A DNA stretch of 64,000 nucleotides from Cyrtodaria siliqua. Taxonomy: Eukaryota > Mollusca > Bivalvia > Adapedonta > Hiatellidae. The first letter of the stretch is position 1; each line of letters begins with the position of its first letter. Where the stretch lies: positions 62,001 through 126,000 of the forward strand of contig JAWPHD010001274.1 of assembly GCA_037043455.1 (NCBI GenBank). The letters are read 5' to 3'. Made by a program: the position numbers and the translations under genes. This document shows positions 60,501 through 62,501 of the stretch, in pieces. The notes below the pieces were generated by a model. The model was not told where the DNA came from. It ran no database searches and saw only the letters and a list, made by a program, of their open reading frames with translations.

Positions 60501-62501
60501 AAAAGCACATAACTAGGCCCACAAGCAACGTTAAAATACAGGAGTGAATGGTCAATGTTTGTGGAACCTTGACTCATGGATAATAGAGGGCGGAGCTAAA
60601 AACTGAATGTGTGAACTATAATTGTCAGTACACACAGTGCTCCCTATGTCCTGCACTGCGTATGCCGTCTCTTACTAGCAAGCTCAGGAGCTCTGGAGGT
60701 ACTACTTATTGCCACAAAGCAAGTTGATGAAGATTAGTTACCTCCCTTCCTTTTGAGTTTGTGTAACATCATTAACTCACAAGTTAAGGTTATAATAGCG
60801 TAAATGAGTCTCCATTGCCCTTCCATAGTAAAGTTAGAATGTTGACAACCTGTTAAAAACTCAAACCTTGCTAGAATTCTGGGAAATTTACTTTATCATG
60901 CAAATAAACATGTCTGCTATTAAACATCAACAAGGAAATAGAGGGTTTAATACCTTCTAAGAAACATTTCTTCAGTTGTATACTAACACCGGGTCAAAGG
61001 TCAACACTATTTTTACCCCTTGCAATTTCATACCCTGTCTACTTTCACTTCTCAAATATATATCAAAAACTGTCAAAAACATGATGAGCTGCATTTTCAA
61101 ATATCAACATGTCCAGAATACAGTTACAGCCAAAAAATAACAGGAAACTGCACTAAAAAAGTTTTTAAAGAAAAAAAGATTAGCACTCTTTAATACAGAA
61201 CTACTTTCAACTGCACCAGGCAAGCACATCCTGTTGATTTAGTGTAATTAGACCTTAACACAAAAACCACCTGGTTTTGAGGGGGCCCTGTACAGGATAC
61301 AATATGGTGTATTAGTAGCATGTAATGGTATTGAACATGTAGTGAAAATCCTTTCATTGTAATGTATAATATAAATAATATGCCAATAAGATATTTGTTT
61401 TTGATTTTATTTACTCTGTATATATAGGAGAGAAAATTGGAAGAAAGAAGAAAAAGATTGAAAGAAGACAGGGACAAATTTGAAGATGAACAAGAGGTAA
61501 GGTGTAGAAATCCATTACTGTGATAAATAGCACCACCTTTCCATGAGTAAATAATGAAGGTGATGCTTATGTAATGTGTAATTGTTTACCATTTTGATTT
61601 CTTACCTTCGGTTAGTTATTTCTTACCTTCGGTTATTTCTTACCTTCAGTTAGTTATTTCTTACCTTCAGTTAGTTATTTCTTACGACACGTGAAAGCAG
61701 TACTATATAATTATAATTTCATTCCTAGCTTTTTACATGTCACAAAACTCTTTCCTATCAGAATTTGTTGTGAACATTTTGGTGGTCACTGTATTAGACC
61801 ATCTGGTGCATGTTATTGACTGCGAAGTCACTGTATCAGACCAGCTGTACTAGACCAGCTGTATCAGAGAGCTGTACGAGACAATCTGGTGCATATTATT
61901 GACTGTGACGTCACTGTATCAAACCAGCTGTACTAGACCATCTGGTGCATGTTATTGACTGTGAAGTCACTGTATTAGACCAGCTGTACTAGACCATCTG
62001 GTGCATGTTATTGACTGTGAAGTCACTGTATCAGACCAGCTGTACTAGACCACCTGGTGCATGCTATTGACTGTGAAGTCACTGTATCAGACCAGCTGTA
62101 CTAGACCATCTGGTGCATGTTATTGACTGTGAAGTCATTGTACTAGACCACCTGGTGCATGCTATTGACTGTGAAGTCACTGTATTAGACCAGCTGTACT
62201 AGACCATCTGGTGCATGTTATTGACTGTGAAGTCACTGTATCAGACCAGCTGTACTAGACCATCTGGTGCATGTTATTGACTGTGAACCTTATCCTTATA
62301 CCACCAGGAGGCGTTTGCCAATCGTACAGTAAAACTCAGTGCTAATGAACTGGAGCGTATGAAGACGGAGCGACGACAACTCAGTGAGGAAGTAAAGGCA
62401 GAGTCAGAAGCTCTGGAACACATCAAGGCAGAGAGGCGGGCCCTGGAGGCGGAGATACTCAAAATGAAGCTCAACAGGGACACCAACTTAAGAAAACTCA
62501 G
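4877..62501 (+). CDS. CEP164: CEP164 orthologue, 23 coding exons, 3' end beyond window
   Basis: Spliced coding region of 2,495 nt (831 codons plus 2 nt). All exon junctions are GT..AG and all phases agree. Residues 1-110 match the CEP164 N terminus: [17 protein letters not shown], then a GIDP block, [17 protein letters not shown], and a WW domain (about residues 53-87) with Trp57, Trp79 and YYFNF. In known CEP164 this region binds TTBK2 at distal appendages and is needed for docking the mother centriole to membrane and for starting ciliogenesis. Residues 106-347 are basic, Ser-rich and acidic linkers. Residues 348-831 are almost continuous Glu/Lys/Arg-rich coiled coil. Human CEP164 is about 1,460 residues, so roughly half to two-thirds of the protein is here. 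Introns range from 294 bp to 12 kb and are filled with minisatellites and transposons. Small additional exons in the long introns cannot be excluded. Confidence 0.9.
4944..5511. other. CEP164 intron 1
   Basis: AT-rich intron between GTGAGT and TTTTGCAG. No repeat or gene is recognised. Confidence 0.7.
5512..5623 (+). CDS. CEP164: CEP164 exon 2 (residues 23-59)
   Basis: Encodes [20 protein letters not shown] then [17 protein letters not shown], including the first WW tryptophan (Trp57). Acceptor TTTTGCAG, donor ATG|GTAACT, phase 1 to 2. Confidence 0.93.
5942..6078 (+). CDS. CEP164: CEP164 exon 3, WW domain core (residues 60-105)
   Basis: Encodes [20 protein letters not shown] and [18 protein letters not shown]. 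This is the second half of the WW domain, with the aromatic YYFNF strand and Trp79-Asp-His-Pro, plus the conserved CDE.Y helix that follows it in CEP164. Acceptor TATTCAG at 5940-5941, donor CAAG|GTAAAT at 6079. Confidence 0.95.
6247..6504. mobile_element. 258-bp MITE with TAA target duplication, PIF/Harbinger-like
   Basis: Ends are inverted: GGCCAAACAAAATAATATG at the left corresponds to the reverse complement of CATATTTTTTATGTGGCC at the right, and both continue inward into TTCAGGTAAC. TAA at 6244-6246 and 6505-6507 is a 3-bp duplication, which fits the TWA preference of PIF/Harbinger elements. The inner segment around TAGGGTCGGTCGGG is shared with the element at 25169-25510. It lies within intron 3. 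Confidence 0.75.
6564..6634 (+). CDS. CEP164: CEP164 exon 4, basic linker (residues 106-129)
   Basis: Lys-rich [20 protein letters not shown] then ILEK. Acceptor TATTCAG, donor AAAG|GTATGA. Lys-rich sequence directly after the WW region is also a feature of vertebrate CEP164. Confidence 0.85.
6635..7252. other. CEP164 intron 4
   Basis: 618 bp of AT-rich intron. No element is recognised. Confidence 0.6.
7253..7411 (+). CDS. CEP164: CEP164 exon 5 (residues 130-182)
   Basis: 53 codons, phase 0 at both ends, including [14 protein letters not shown] and [14 protein letters not shown]. The acceptor is TTACAG with CAG at the start of the exon, so a 3-nt shift (NAGNAG type) dropping Gln130 is possible. 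Donor CAG|GTCAGT. Confidence 0.85.
7412..8288. other. CEP164 intron 5
   Basis: 877 bp of AT-rich intron without a recognised element. Confidence 0.6.
8289..8312 (+). CDS. CEP164: CEP164 exon 6, 24-nt microexon (residues 183-190)
   Basis: Encodes GSSSSSRS in phase 0, between TATATTAG and a consensus donor GTAAGT. The strong donor and correct phase support it. The acceptor has a poor pyrimidine tract, so it may be alternatively included. Skipping it keeps the frame. Confidence 0.6.
8442..8504. repeat. Near-perfect 29-bp palindrome with 5-nt loop
   Basis: Left arm 8442-8470 (ending TTTGTTAAGTC) and right arm 8476-8504 (starting GACTTAACAAA) pair over 29 bp with one mismatch around the loop CTCCC. 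It lies in intron 6 and is probably a small foldback element. Confidence 0.85.
8505..9227. other. CEP164 intron 6, unassigned part
   Basis: AT-rich, no recognised element. Confidence 0.4.
9228..9371. repeat. Foldback element, arms about 66 bp
   Basis: AATCTTTCATGGGTATCCGG at the left pairs with CCGAATACCCATGATAGATT at the right. The arms continue inward through GGAATTCC blocks to GGAACCGAAG and GAGGTTCC around a loop of about 11 nt, with roughly 85-90% pairing by eye. A fragment of the same family (ATACCCATGACAGATT) lies at about 27500-27545. Confidence 0.75.
9372..9832. other. Intron 6, unassigned, with a short inverted repeat
   Basis: GCATACCGGAT (about 9450) and the inverted GTCCGGTATGC (about 9536) form a short inverted pair that may be the ends of a decayed element. 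Otherwise nothing is recognised. Confidence 0.3.
9833..10172 (+). mobile_element. About 340-bp MITE, family of four copies (copy A)
   Basis: Starts GTAGCTATCCTGCCAACAAC and ends TTATTTGGCAGGTTAG. It shares its whole length with copies at 27133-27475, 41687-42018 (inverted) and 55622-55961. The intact copy at 41687 shows the terminal inverted repeats and a TA flank, suggesting a Tc1/mariner-type MITE. Confidence 0.8.
10213..10560 (-). mobile_element. tRNA-derived SINE with 17-bp target-site duplication
   Basis: On the - strand the body (10543 to 10230) starts GCTGGCGTGGCACAGTCGG. It has an A-box (TGGCACAGTCGG) and a B-box (GGGTTCAATCC). A conserved central segment (TTCTTGAGCAAGACACTTTC) follows, then a tail ending in GTTAAACAAC. 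Perfect 17-bp direct repeats AGCAAAAAAATGTGAAT flank it at 10213-10229 and 10544-10560. This proves retroposition and shows it is fairly young. Further copies are at 20190, 38345 and 41005. Confidence 0.92.
10561..11446. other. CEP164 intron 6, 3' part
   Basis: AT-rich intron leading to the acceptor TTGTCTGCAG of exon 7. No element is recognised. Confidence 0.5.
11447..11590 (+). CDS. CEP164: CEP164 exon 7 (residues 191-238)
   Basis: 48 codons, phase 0. Ser/Met/Gly-rich linker with [15 protein letters not shown] and ends STEYEDE. GC content is much higher than the flanking intron. Acceptor TTGTCTGCAG, donor GAG|GTAGGA. Confidence 0.9.
11591..12330. other. CEP164 intron 7
   Basis: AT-rich intron. 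GTATATATAGGTTACATTGCACC (first 20 bases from 11702) recurs inverted near 12156-12178 as GGTGCAATGTAACCTATATA. The roughly 475-bp segment 11702-12178 is therefore probably another inverted-repeat MITE, with no transposase. Confidence 0.5.
12331..12408 (+). CDS. CEP164: CEP164 exon 8 (residues 239-264)
   Basis: 26 codons: [20 protein letters not shown] then ALGGYE. Acceptor TTTTACAG. The donor GAG|GTTTGC is weak at positions +3 to +5. RRQS is a basic-directed phosphorylation-like site. Confidence 0.85.
12437..14336 (-). mobile_element. 1.9-kb Helentron-like non-autonomous element, family 1
   Basis: On the + strand it begins TAGCTCTACTGATC-AGA-GATCAGCAGAGCT, a strong hairpin, and ends AAGGTCATTGACCTCTTGTT. 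Six internal tandem units of about 320 bp are built on TAGCGACTACTCCTCTGAAA (12521, 12841, 13161, 13480, 13799, 14120). Read on the - strand it starts AACAAGAGGTCAATGACCTT, carries central tandem repeats and ends in a hairpin with CTAA. This is the plan of DINE-1/Helentron-type non-autonomous elements. No Rep/helicase is present. A short copy lies at 56027-56521. Confidence 0.6.
14337..14892. other. CEP164 intron 8, 3' part
   Basis: Further text of the same repeat style (CTTGACCAATTTTGAC near 14665, ATCCAAAATGGCC near 14553), possibly a decayed relative of the preceding element. No gene. Confidence 0.35.
14893..14940 (+). CDS. CEP164: CEP164 exon 9, acidic (residues 265-280)
   Basis: 16 codons: [16 protein letters not shown]. 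Acidic Ser/Asp cluster with casein-kinase-2-like sites. Acceptor TTTGCAG, donor GTG|GTATGT, phase 0. Confidence 0.85.
15262..15342 (+). CDS. CEP164: CEP164 exon 10 (residues 281-307)
   Basis: 27 codons starting [20 protein letters not shown]. Acceptor TGTTGCAG, donor AAAAG|GTGAAC. A 42-bp minisatellite begins about 15 nt downstream of this donor. Confidence 0.9.
15358..17294. repeat. 42-bp minisatellite, about 46 units, intron 10
   Basis: Unit of 42 bp built on TGTATTTGGGGTTCTGATGG and TGTCACAATCTTCAATCAGG. Recurrent variants are AATATTC/AATCTTC, GTAACA/GTCACA and GGCGTG/GGCATG. Because 42 is a multiple of three and the unit lacks stops in several frames, long artificial open frames run on both strands (for example 588 codons on the - strand, 16958 to 15192). 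These are repeats, not genes. Confidence 0.97.
17295..17797. other. CEP164 intron 10, 3' part
   Basis: AT-rich sequence with a loose internal duplication (GTATGTATT / TCATGTTTT blocks at about 17620-17780). No gene. Confidence 0.5.
17798..17919 (+). CDS. CEP164: CEP164 exon 11 (residues 308-347)
   Basis: Encodes [20 protein letters not shown] then [20 protein letters not shown]. The basic/acidic helix at its end starts the coiled-coil part. Acceptor TTTGTCAG, donor AAA|GTAAGT style with the codon split (phase 2). Confidence 0.92.
18114..19736. mobile_element. 1.6-kb inverted-repeat DNA element, 6-bp TSD, with nested LINE piece
   Basis: Ends are perfect 15-bp inverted repeats: CAGGGTTCGACACTC at the left and GAGTGTCGAACCCTG at the right. 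CATATC occurs immediately outside both (18108-18113 and 19737-19742), a 6-bp target-site duplication (7 bp if the shared G is counted). Subterminal ACAGGTCC blocks also occur near both ends. No transposase is present. Inside lies a non-LTR fragment (18290-18875). The termini are hAT-like, but the duplication length is unusual for hAT. It sits in intron 11. Confidence 0.8.
18290..18875 (+). pseudogene. Non-LTR retrotransposon fragment, ORF1 end and ORF2 endonuclease start
   Basis: The upstream part translates as a Pro-rich, basic ORF1 tail ([18 protein letters not shown] then [12 protein letters not shown]) ending at a TGA at 18576-18578. The next frame starts at once as the N terminus of an APE-type endonuclease: [10 protein letters not shown], then [16 protein letters not shown]. 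After a frameshift near 18757 it continues [17 protein letters not shown]. The catalytic Asn and the QETK Glu of the fold are visible. The copy is truncated and frameshifted. Confidence 0.8.
19743..20189. other. CEP164 intron 11, unassigned
   Basis: AT-rich, no element recognised. Confidence 0.4.
20190..20465 (+). mobile_element. tRNA-derived SINE, + strand copy
   Basis: Same family as 10230-10543. Head GCTGCCATGGCCCGGTGGTG, central CCCTTAGCCTCGTCCGTCGG, then ACATTAAAGAACCATAGGAA and the tail GTTGATGAGATGTTAAAC. It is more diverged, with the B box damaged. No clear target duplication is seen. Confidence 0.8.
20466..20869. other. CEP164 intron 11, unassigned
   Basis: A 46-codon frame at 20742-20882 ([20 protein letters not shown]) has no recognisable relative and runs into the following tandem repeat. 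It is not supported as a gene. Confidence 0.3.
20870..21022. repeat. 51-bp tandem repeat, 3 units
   Basis: Three units of exactly 51 bp starting GGGATGGCTTAAT at 20870, 20921 and 20972, with two or three substitutions between units. Confidence 0.95.
21023..22903. other. CEP164 intron 11, unassigned
   Basis: About 1.9 kb of AT-rich intron. A 40-bp unit containing TGTGATTCTAACCAAGCTGT occurs twice at 22270-22350. No coding exon fits here by phase and splice signals. Confidence 0.4.
22904..24106 (-). mobile_element. 1.2-kb Helentron-like non-autonomous element, family 2
   Basis: On the + strand it begins with the hairpin GTCTCGCCCAC-GATAG-TGGGTAGCGAGAC (from 22906) and ends GACCGAGGTCTTGTT. 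Six internal tandem units of about 158-180 bp contain ACCAAGGTCAAGGTCATA (23069, 23227, 23384, 23543, 23701, 23881). On the - strand it starts AACAAGACCTCGGTCTGAGG, the same AACAAGA plus short palindrome seen in family 1. It has no coding capacity. Confidence 0.6.
24107..24959. other. CEP164 intron 11, 3' part
   Basis: AT-rich, leading to the acceptor ATGTTGTAG of exon 12. No element is recognised. Confidence 0.5.
24960..25083 (+). CDS. CEP164: CEP164 exon 12, coiled coil start (residues 348-389)
   Basis: Encodes [20 protein letters not shown] then [20 protein letters not shown], a strongly helical Glu/Arg/Leu heptad pattern. Donor GAG|GTGGGT. The first base completes the codon split in exon 11. 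Confidence 0.95.
25169..25510. mobile_element. 342-bp MITE with TTA target duplication, PIF/Harbinger-like
   Basis: Left end GGCCAAACAAAAAAATACC, right end GGTGTGTTTCC-type sequence inverted and finishing TATTTTTGCC. TTA flanks it at 25166-25168 and 25511-25513. It shares the inner CCGACCGACCCTATTTTTAA segment, inverted, with the element at 6247-6504. It contains an (AT)n tract at about 25258-25275. Intron 12. Confidence 0.75.
25514..25926. other. CEP164 intron 12, 3' part
   Basis: AT-rich, with a (CAT)n-like patch near 25710. No gene. Confidence 0.5.
25927..26024 (+). CDS. CEP164: CEP164 exon 13, coiled coil (residues 390-421)
   Basis: Encodes [20 protein letters not shown] then [12 protein letters not shown]. 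Acceptor ACAACAG, donor CAA|GTAAGT, phase 0 to 2. Confidence 0.95.
26025..27132. other. CEP164 intron 13, 5' part
   Basis: AT-rich intron. A segment near 26195-26345 about the 'CACCCCAGGAAGGCAC' block resembles one in intron 4 (near 6730-6850) in wording, suggesting a decayed shared interspersed repeat. No gene. Confidence 0.35.
27133..27475 (+). mobile_element. About 340-bp MITE, copy B
   Basis: Starts GTAGCTATCCCACCAACAAC and ends TTGCAATTATTTGGCG. Co-linear with copies A, C and D. TA precedes the start. It is followed by a fragment (27480-27545) of the foldback family seen at 9228. Confidence 0.8.
27692..27826 (+). CDS. CEP164: CEP164 exon 14, coiled coil (residues 422-466)
   Basis: Encodes [20 protein letters not shown] then [20 protein letters not shown]. 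Acceptor TTGCCAAATAG, donor CG|GTAAAC, phase 2. Confidence 0.9.
28085..28519. mobile_element. 435-bp inverted-repeat element with 30-nt poly-G
   Basis: Starts CAGTCAAACCTGGTTTAAG and ends GACCAGGTTTGACTG. The termini are inverted, preceded by TA on the left and followed by TG on the right. This resembles the widespread invertebrate CAGTCAAACCT mariner-type termini. A run of 30 G lies at 28422-28451. There is no transposase. Intron 14. Confidence 0.75.
28715..29870. repeat. 44-bp minisatellite, about 26 units, intron 14
   Basis: Unit built on TATATCTTCAACCCTCTGAG and GTTGCTGCCCCAATGTGACC, with a period of about 44 bp. Units become more diverged toward the right (TATAACCCTAGTC variants). Some are one or two bases short. 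Confidence 0.92.
29871..30271. other. CEP164 intron 14, unassigned
   Basis: AT-rich, no element recognised. Confidence 0.4.
30272..30586 (-). mobile_element. Short Helentron-like element, family 3
   Basis: Begins CCCGGCTTTCAC-AAA-GTGAAGTGGGAGC (hairpin) and ends GTATTCATCACCTTCAGTGA then TAGTTCTGGTTT. On the - strand it starts AACCAGAACTATCACTGAAG, comparable with AACAAGA plus short palindrome in families 1 and 2. The ends match the element at 58020-58932. Confidence 0.5.
30587..31027. other. CEP164 intron 14, unassigned
   Basis: A 110-codon open frame (30658-30990, starting [20 protein letters not shown]) has no recognisable relative, AT-rich codons and no splice-compatible role. I cannot assign it. 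Confidence 0.25.
31028..32332. repeat. 21-bp minisatellite running into the exon 15 acceptor
   Basis: Unit TGGTTGTTGTTGTTACAATCC (20 of 21 bases: GGTTGTTGTTGTTACAATCC), about 60 units, some shortened to 18 or 15 bp. More than ten units read TTGTTGTTACAG, a plausible acceptor. The array starts with GTTGTTGTTGCAG (31028-31040) and its last unit GTTGTTGTTGTTGCAG (ending 32332) is the working acceptor of exon 15. Long frames (TTTTRIV and ILVVVVT repeats) on both strands are artefacts of the 21-bp period. Confidence 0.95.
32333..32450 (+). CDS. CEP164: CEP164 exon 15, coiled coil (residues 467-506)
   Basis: Encodes [20 protein letters not shown] then [19 protein letters not shown]. The acceptor is the last copy of the 21-bp repeat. 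The donor ATG|GTGCGC is weak. The phase matches on both sides. Confidence 0.93.
32451..33128. other. CEP164 intron 15
   Basis: AT-rich, no repeat recognised. Acceptor TTTTGCGTAG. Confidence 0.6.
33129..33305 (+). CDS. CEP164: CEP164 exon 16, coiled coil (residues 507-565)
   Basis: 59 codons: [40 protein letters not shown], then [19 protein letters not shown]. The donor CAG|GTACAT is repeated five more times at 20-bp steps immediately downstream. Confidence 0.95.
33306..33427. repeat. 20-bp tandem repeat of the exon 16 splice donor
   Basis: Unit GTACATTATCTCACATACAG. Starts are at 33306 (true donor), 33326, 33346, 33366, 33386 and, diverged, 33406 (GTATATT). Each unit boundary recreates ACAG|GTACAT, so six donor-like sites lie in a row. 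Three units (60 nt) keep the reading frame and contain no stop. Confidence 0.95.
33428..33846. other. CEP164 intron 16, 5' part
   Basis: AT-rich, no element recognised, up to the 27-bp array. Confidence 0.5.
33847..37488. repeat. 27-bp minisatellite, block 1, about 135 units
   Basis: Unit CACCCAGATAGTGGTGTCTG followed by CTTCAAA, period 27 bp, very homogeneous. Most variation is TGC/TAC/TGT at one position and TTC/TTT. A 7-bp internal duplication (GATAGTGGATAGTGG) occurs at about 36259 and 36698 and shifts the reading frame. Frames of 623 and 751 codons (+) and 624 codons (-) are by-products of the 27-bp period. Intron 16. Confidence 0.98.
38281..38312. repeat. (CAC)n microsatellite
   Basis: CACCACCACCACCACCACC with one CAT interruption. 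Confidence 0.9.
38345..38583 (-). mobile_element. tRNA-derived SINE, diverged copy
   Basis: On the - strand the head GTCGGTGTAGCGGACAATGC and a B-box-like GGGTTCAAGAC precede GGCGCCACTGAGTTTCTTCA and AGCCTCGTCC, the central blocks of the family at 10230. Part of the centre is deleted. Confidence 0.75.
38584..40062. other. Interrupting block, unassigned
   Basis: AT-rich. GGTTAGGTTGCAGGTTA occurs twice (about 38758 and 38908). No gene. Confidence 0.35.
40063..40647. mobile_element. 585-bp TA-flanked inverted-repeat element with 24-nt poly-G
   Basis: Left CCGTATTTCCTCTAACAG and right inverted CTAATAGAGGAAATACGG, with TA outside both ends (TATA at left, TATTAATA at right). 24 G at 40110-40133. 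An internal duplication of about 65 bp (TAATCAAATCCATAAGCGG / TAATCAAATCCATTAGCGG) lies near 40485 and 40537. Tc1/mariner-type MITE is likely. Confidence 0.75.
40648..41004. other. Interrupting block, unassigned
   Basis: AT-rich, no element recognised. Confidence 0.35.
41005..41215 (-). mobile_element. SINE, 5'-truncated copy lacking the tRNA head
   Basis: Matches the - strand SINE at 10230-10543 from its tail (AGAGCCGCCCC) to the central CAAGAACACA block, then stops at about 41214 before the tRNA-like part. Confidence 0.85.
41216..41686. other. Interrupting block, unassigned
   Basis: AT-rich, no element recognised. Confidence 0.35.
41687..42018 (-). mobile_element. 332-bp MITE, copy C, best preserved
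   Basis: Both termini are intact: GTAGCTATCCCGCCAAATAA at the left and TTGGCGGGATGGCTAC at the right, 16-bp inverted repeats with one mismatch. Extending by AA/TT gives TA on both sides, a Tc1/mariner-type duplication. It is inverted relative to copies A, B and D. Confidence 0.85.
42019..43957. other. Interrupting block, 3' part
   Basis: Includes a small SINE-like scrap (CCACGTTAAAGAACCGCAGA at about 42125), a (GT)n plus poly-G tract at 42505-42550, and three copies of a 40-bp unit around TTTTTGGGGAACAATGGAAC at 42655-42795. The rest is AT-rich and unassigned. Confidence 0.4.
43958..45165. repeat. 27-bp minisatellite, block 2, about 45 units
   Basis: Same 27-bp unit as block 1, on the same strand. 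Variants GATTGTGG and GATAGTGATG are clustered (the latter at alternate units 44510-44700, suggesting a 54-bp higher-order repeat). It ends about 110 bp before exon 17. Confidence 0.98.
45275..45394 (+). CDS. CEP164: CEP164 exon 17, coiled coil (residues 566-605)
   Basis: 40 codons: [20 protein letters not shown] then [20 protein letters not shown]. Acceptor GATATGCAG, donor GGG|GTAAGT. Confidence 0.95.
45395..45747. other. CEP164 intron 17, 5' part
   Basis: AT-rich, no element recognised. Confidence 0.6.
45748..46700. repeat. 69-bp tandem repeat of the exon 18 acceptor, about 13.8 units
   Basis: Unit starts TTGGACGAGGTGCT (or TTGGACGGTGTGCT) and ends GATATAATATTTATTACAG. Starts fall every 69 bp from 45804 to 46632 and the next is exon 18 itself at 46701. 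Each unit thus carries the acceptor TTATTACAG plus the first 14 nt of exon 18. 69 is a multiple of three, but each unit has TAA in the exon frame (GGG ATA TAA), so use of an upstream copy would stop translation. Confidence 0.97.
46701..46823 (+). CDS. CEP164: CEP164 exon 18, coiled coil (residues 606-646)
   Basis: 41 codons: [20 protein letters not shown] then [20 protein letters not shown]. It begins with the same 14 nt as each unit of the preceding tandem array, after which it departs from the repeat. Donor AAG|GTAAGT. Confidence 0.95.
46990..48358. mobile_element. Possible 1.4-kb CAGGG..CCCTG element
   Basis: CAGGGCTCGC at the left and AGGAACCCTG at the right are weakly inverted. Low-copy AT-rich interior without transposase. 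No convincing target-site duplication. Most of intron 18 falls in it. Tentative. Confidence 0.3.
48406..48549 (+). CDS. CEP164: CEP164 exon 19, coiled coil (residues 647-694)
   Basis: 48 codons: [48 protein letters not shown]. Acceptor TTTGTCAG, donor GAG|GTGGGT. Confidence 0.95.
48844..48909 (+). CDS. CEP164: CEP164 exon 20, coiled coil (residues 695-716)
   Basis: 22 codons: [20 protein letters not shown] then TE. Acceptor CTCATGTAG, donor GAG|GTGATC. The donor is the first unit of the 62-bp array that follows. Intron 19 is only 294 bp. Confidence 0.9.
48905..49390. repeat. 62-bp tandem repeat containing the exon 20 donor, about 7.7 units
   Basis: Unit begins CAGAGGTGATCTTTATATTG and runs through TATGCCAGGAATGG to CATGTACCAGAG. 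The junction CAGAG|GTGATC recurs in three downstream units. Four others read CAGAGGGGATC and have lost the GT. Confidence 0.93.
49391..49985. other. CEP164 intron 20, unassigned
   Basis: No element recognised. Confidence 0.4.
49986..50075 (-). repeat. 90-bp LTR-end fragment
   Basis: TGTAAATATATGAATAATAT onward matches 50317-50406 over 90 bp with one difference, then diverges. It is a truncated second copy of the gypsy LTR 3' end. Confidence 0.75.
50317..50593 (-). repeat. LTR of the gypsy element
   Basis: About 277 bp, TG..CA bounded: on the - strand it starts TGTCACAGGGCGGGAAAATA directly after the polypurine tract and ends TTCATATATTTACA. The opposite LTR is not in the expected place, so identity between LTRs cannot be used for dating. 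Confidence 0.7.
50944..52123 (-). pseudogene. Gypsy integrase (DDE core and C-terminal region)
   Basis: 373-codon frame (52065 to 50944) preceded by an in-frame TAA at 52090-52092, where the family usually has Glu (context SPM-stop-LVCIDFL). The catalytic triad is visible: Asp in [11 protein letters not shown], Asp in [10 protein letters not shown], Glu in [10 protein letters not shown]. The C-terminal half has a basic region and an EVYKEGD segment like the GPY/F-type tail. It ends in a basic [16 protein letters not shown]. Confidence 0.93.
52124..52603 (-). pseudogene. Gypsy integrase H2C2 zinc-binding segment, frameshifted
   Basis: The frame contains [20 protein letters not shown] then [18 protein letters not shown], giving the two His of the H-H-C-C finger. 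The two Cys ([11 protein letters not shown]) are in a different frame, because of a length change at the run of eight T (52183-52190). In the new frame the chain runs into the nonsense codon before the DDE core. Confidence 0.9.
52604..54000 (-). pseudogene. Gypsy reverse transcriptase and RNase H
   Basis: The main frame (53930 to 52788, open further upstream as [20 protein letters not shown]) has the RT fingers [20 protein letters not shown], motif [13 protein letters not shown], the active site YLDDILIF, the thumb [12 protein letters not shown] and an RNase H start with [14 protein letters not shown]. It is cut by TAG at 52788-52790, replacing the Trp of the usual GQRW. Beyond it RNase H continues as [20 protein letters not shown]. 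Another frameshift lies near 54095. Confidence 0.95.
54416..55485. repeat. 48-bp minisatellite, about 22 units
   Basis: Unit CAGATATGTTAACTGGTGTT then CCATGTTCTGAACTATCAGT and CAGGCAGG. GGTGG variants at both array ends. Some units carry an extra GGCA. It abuts the broken 5' end of the gypsy element. Open frames on both strands are period artefacts. Confidence 0.96.
55622..55961 (+). mobile_element. About 340-bp MITE, copy D
   Basis: Starts TGTAGCTATCCCGCCAACAA and ends TTGCAGTTATTTGGAGGGTT. Co-linear with copies A-C. Preceded by ATAT. Confidence 0.82.
56027..56521 (-). mobile_element. Helentron-like element, family 1, short copy
   Basis: Same termini as 12437-14336: hairpin TAGCTCTGTTGATTAAAGAT then TAGCAGAGCTT at the left, and AAAGGTCATTGACCTCTTGT at the right. 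It has about one and a half internal units instead of six. Confidence 0.65.
56522..56995. other. CEP164 intron 20, low-complexity part
   Basis: C-rich (CCCCCTTCCCCCCCTCC near 56660) and G-rich (GGGGGTGGGGGTGGGGG near 56790) stretches about 130 bp apart that could pair or form quadruplexes. No gene. Confidence 0.5.
56996..57639. mobile_element. 644-bp inverted-repeat element
   Basis: CAGGGAACTTTTGAATAACC at the left and GGTTTTCCAAAAGTTCCCTG at the right are inverted with two mismatches. Subterminal ATGATGAAACATCATC-type palindromes lie near both ends (57062, 57580). There is no transposase and no clear target duplication. Confidence 0.7.
57640..58019. other. CEP164 intron 20, unassigned
   Basis: AT-rich, nothing recognised. 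Confidence 0.4.
58020..58932 (-). mobile_element. Helentron-like element, family 3, longer copy
   Basis: Ends GTATTAATCACCTTTAGTGA then TAGCTCTAGTT, matching 30272-30586. Internally it has several loose tandem units of about 150-180 bp built on ACTCCACTAATTTACG and CGTCCCATTGCATTATTTA. The left end is not sharply defined. Confidence 0.45.
58933..59134. other. CEP164 intron 20, unassigned
   Basis: AT-rich, ends near TACTGACGGCCACTC. Nothing recognised. Confidence 0.4.
59135..60015. repeat. 30-bp minisatellite in 60-bp dimers, about 29 units
   Basis: Unit CAGACCTAGATCCCAGTTGG followed by TCTGACATTA. CCCAG and CCCTG versions alternate over much of the array, giving a 60-bp higher-order period. 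The 322-codon - strand frame ([10 protein letters not shown] / [10 protein letters not shown]) is a period artefact. Confidence 0.96.
60146..60229 (+). CDS. CEP164: CEP164 exon 21, coiled coil (residues 717-744)
   Basis: 28 codons: [20 protein letters not shown] then SMKNLETQ. Acceptor TTTGTTTCAG, donor CAG|GTGGGC. It is preceded by the 11.2-kb intron 20. Confidence 0.93.
60230..61427. other. CEP164 intron 21
   Basis: 1.2 kb AT-rich intron. No element recognised. Confidence 0.5.
61428..61496 (+). CDS. CEP164: CEP164 exon 22, coiled coil (residues 745-767)
   Basis: 23 codons: [20 protein letters not shown] then EQE. Acceptor TATATATAG (weak pyrimidine tract), donor GAG|GTAAGG. Confidence 0.92.
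61599..61685. repeat. 21-bp tandem repeat, about 4 units
   Basis: Unit TTCTTACCTTCGGTTAGTTA, one unit shortened. Confidence 0.9.
61788..62284. repeat. 56-bp minisatellite, about 9 units, before exon 23
   Basis: Unit ACTGTATTAGACCAGCTGTA then CTAGACCATCTGGTGCATGT and TATTGACTGTGAAGTC. Some units lack the first part. The array stops 23 bp before exon 23. Confidence 0.93.
62308..62501 (+). CDS. CEP164: CEP164 exon 23, coiled coil (residues 768-831), last in window
   Basis: Encodes [60 protein letters not shown]. Acceptor ACCACCAG, donor CAG|GTAAGT in phase 2. The next exon must lie beyond 64000 or has not been recognised in the remaining 1.5 kb. Confidence 0.93.
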
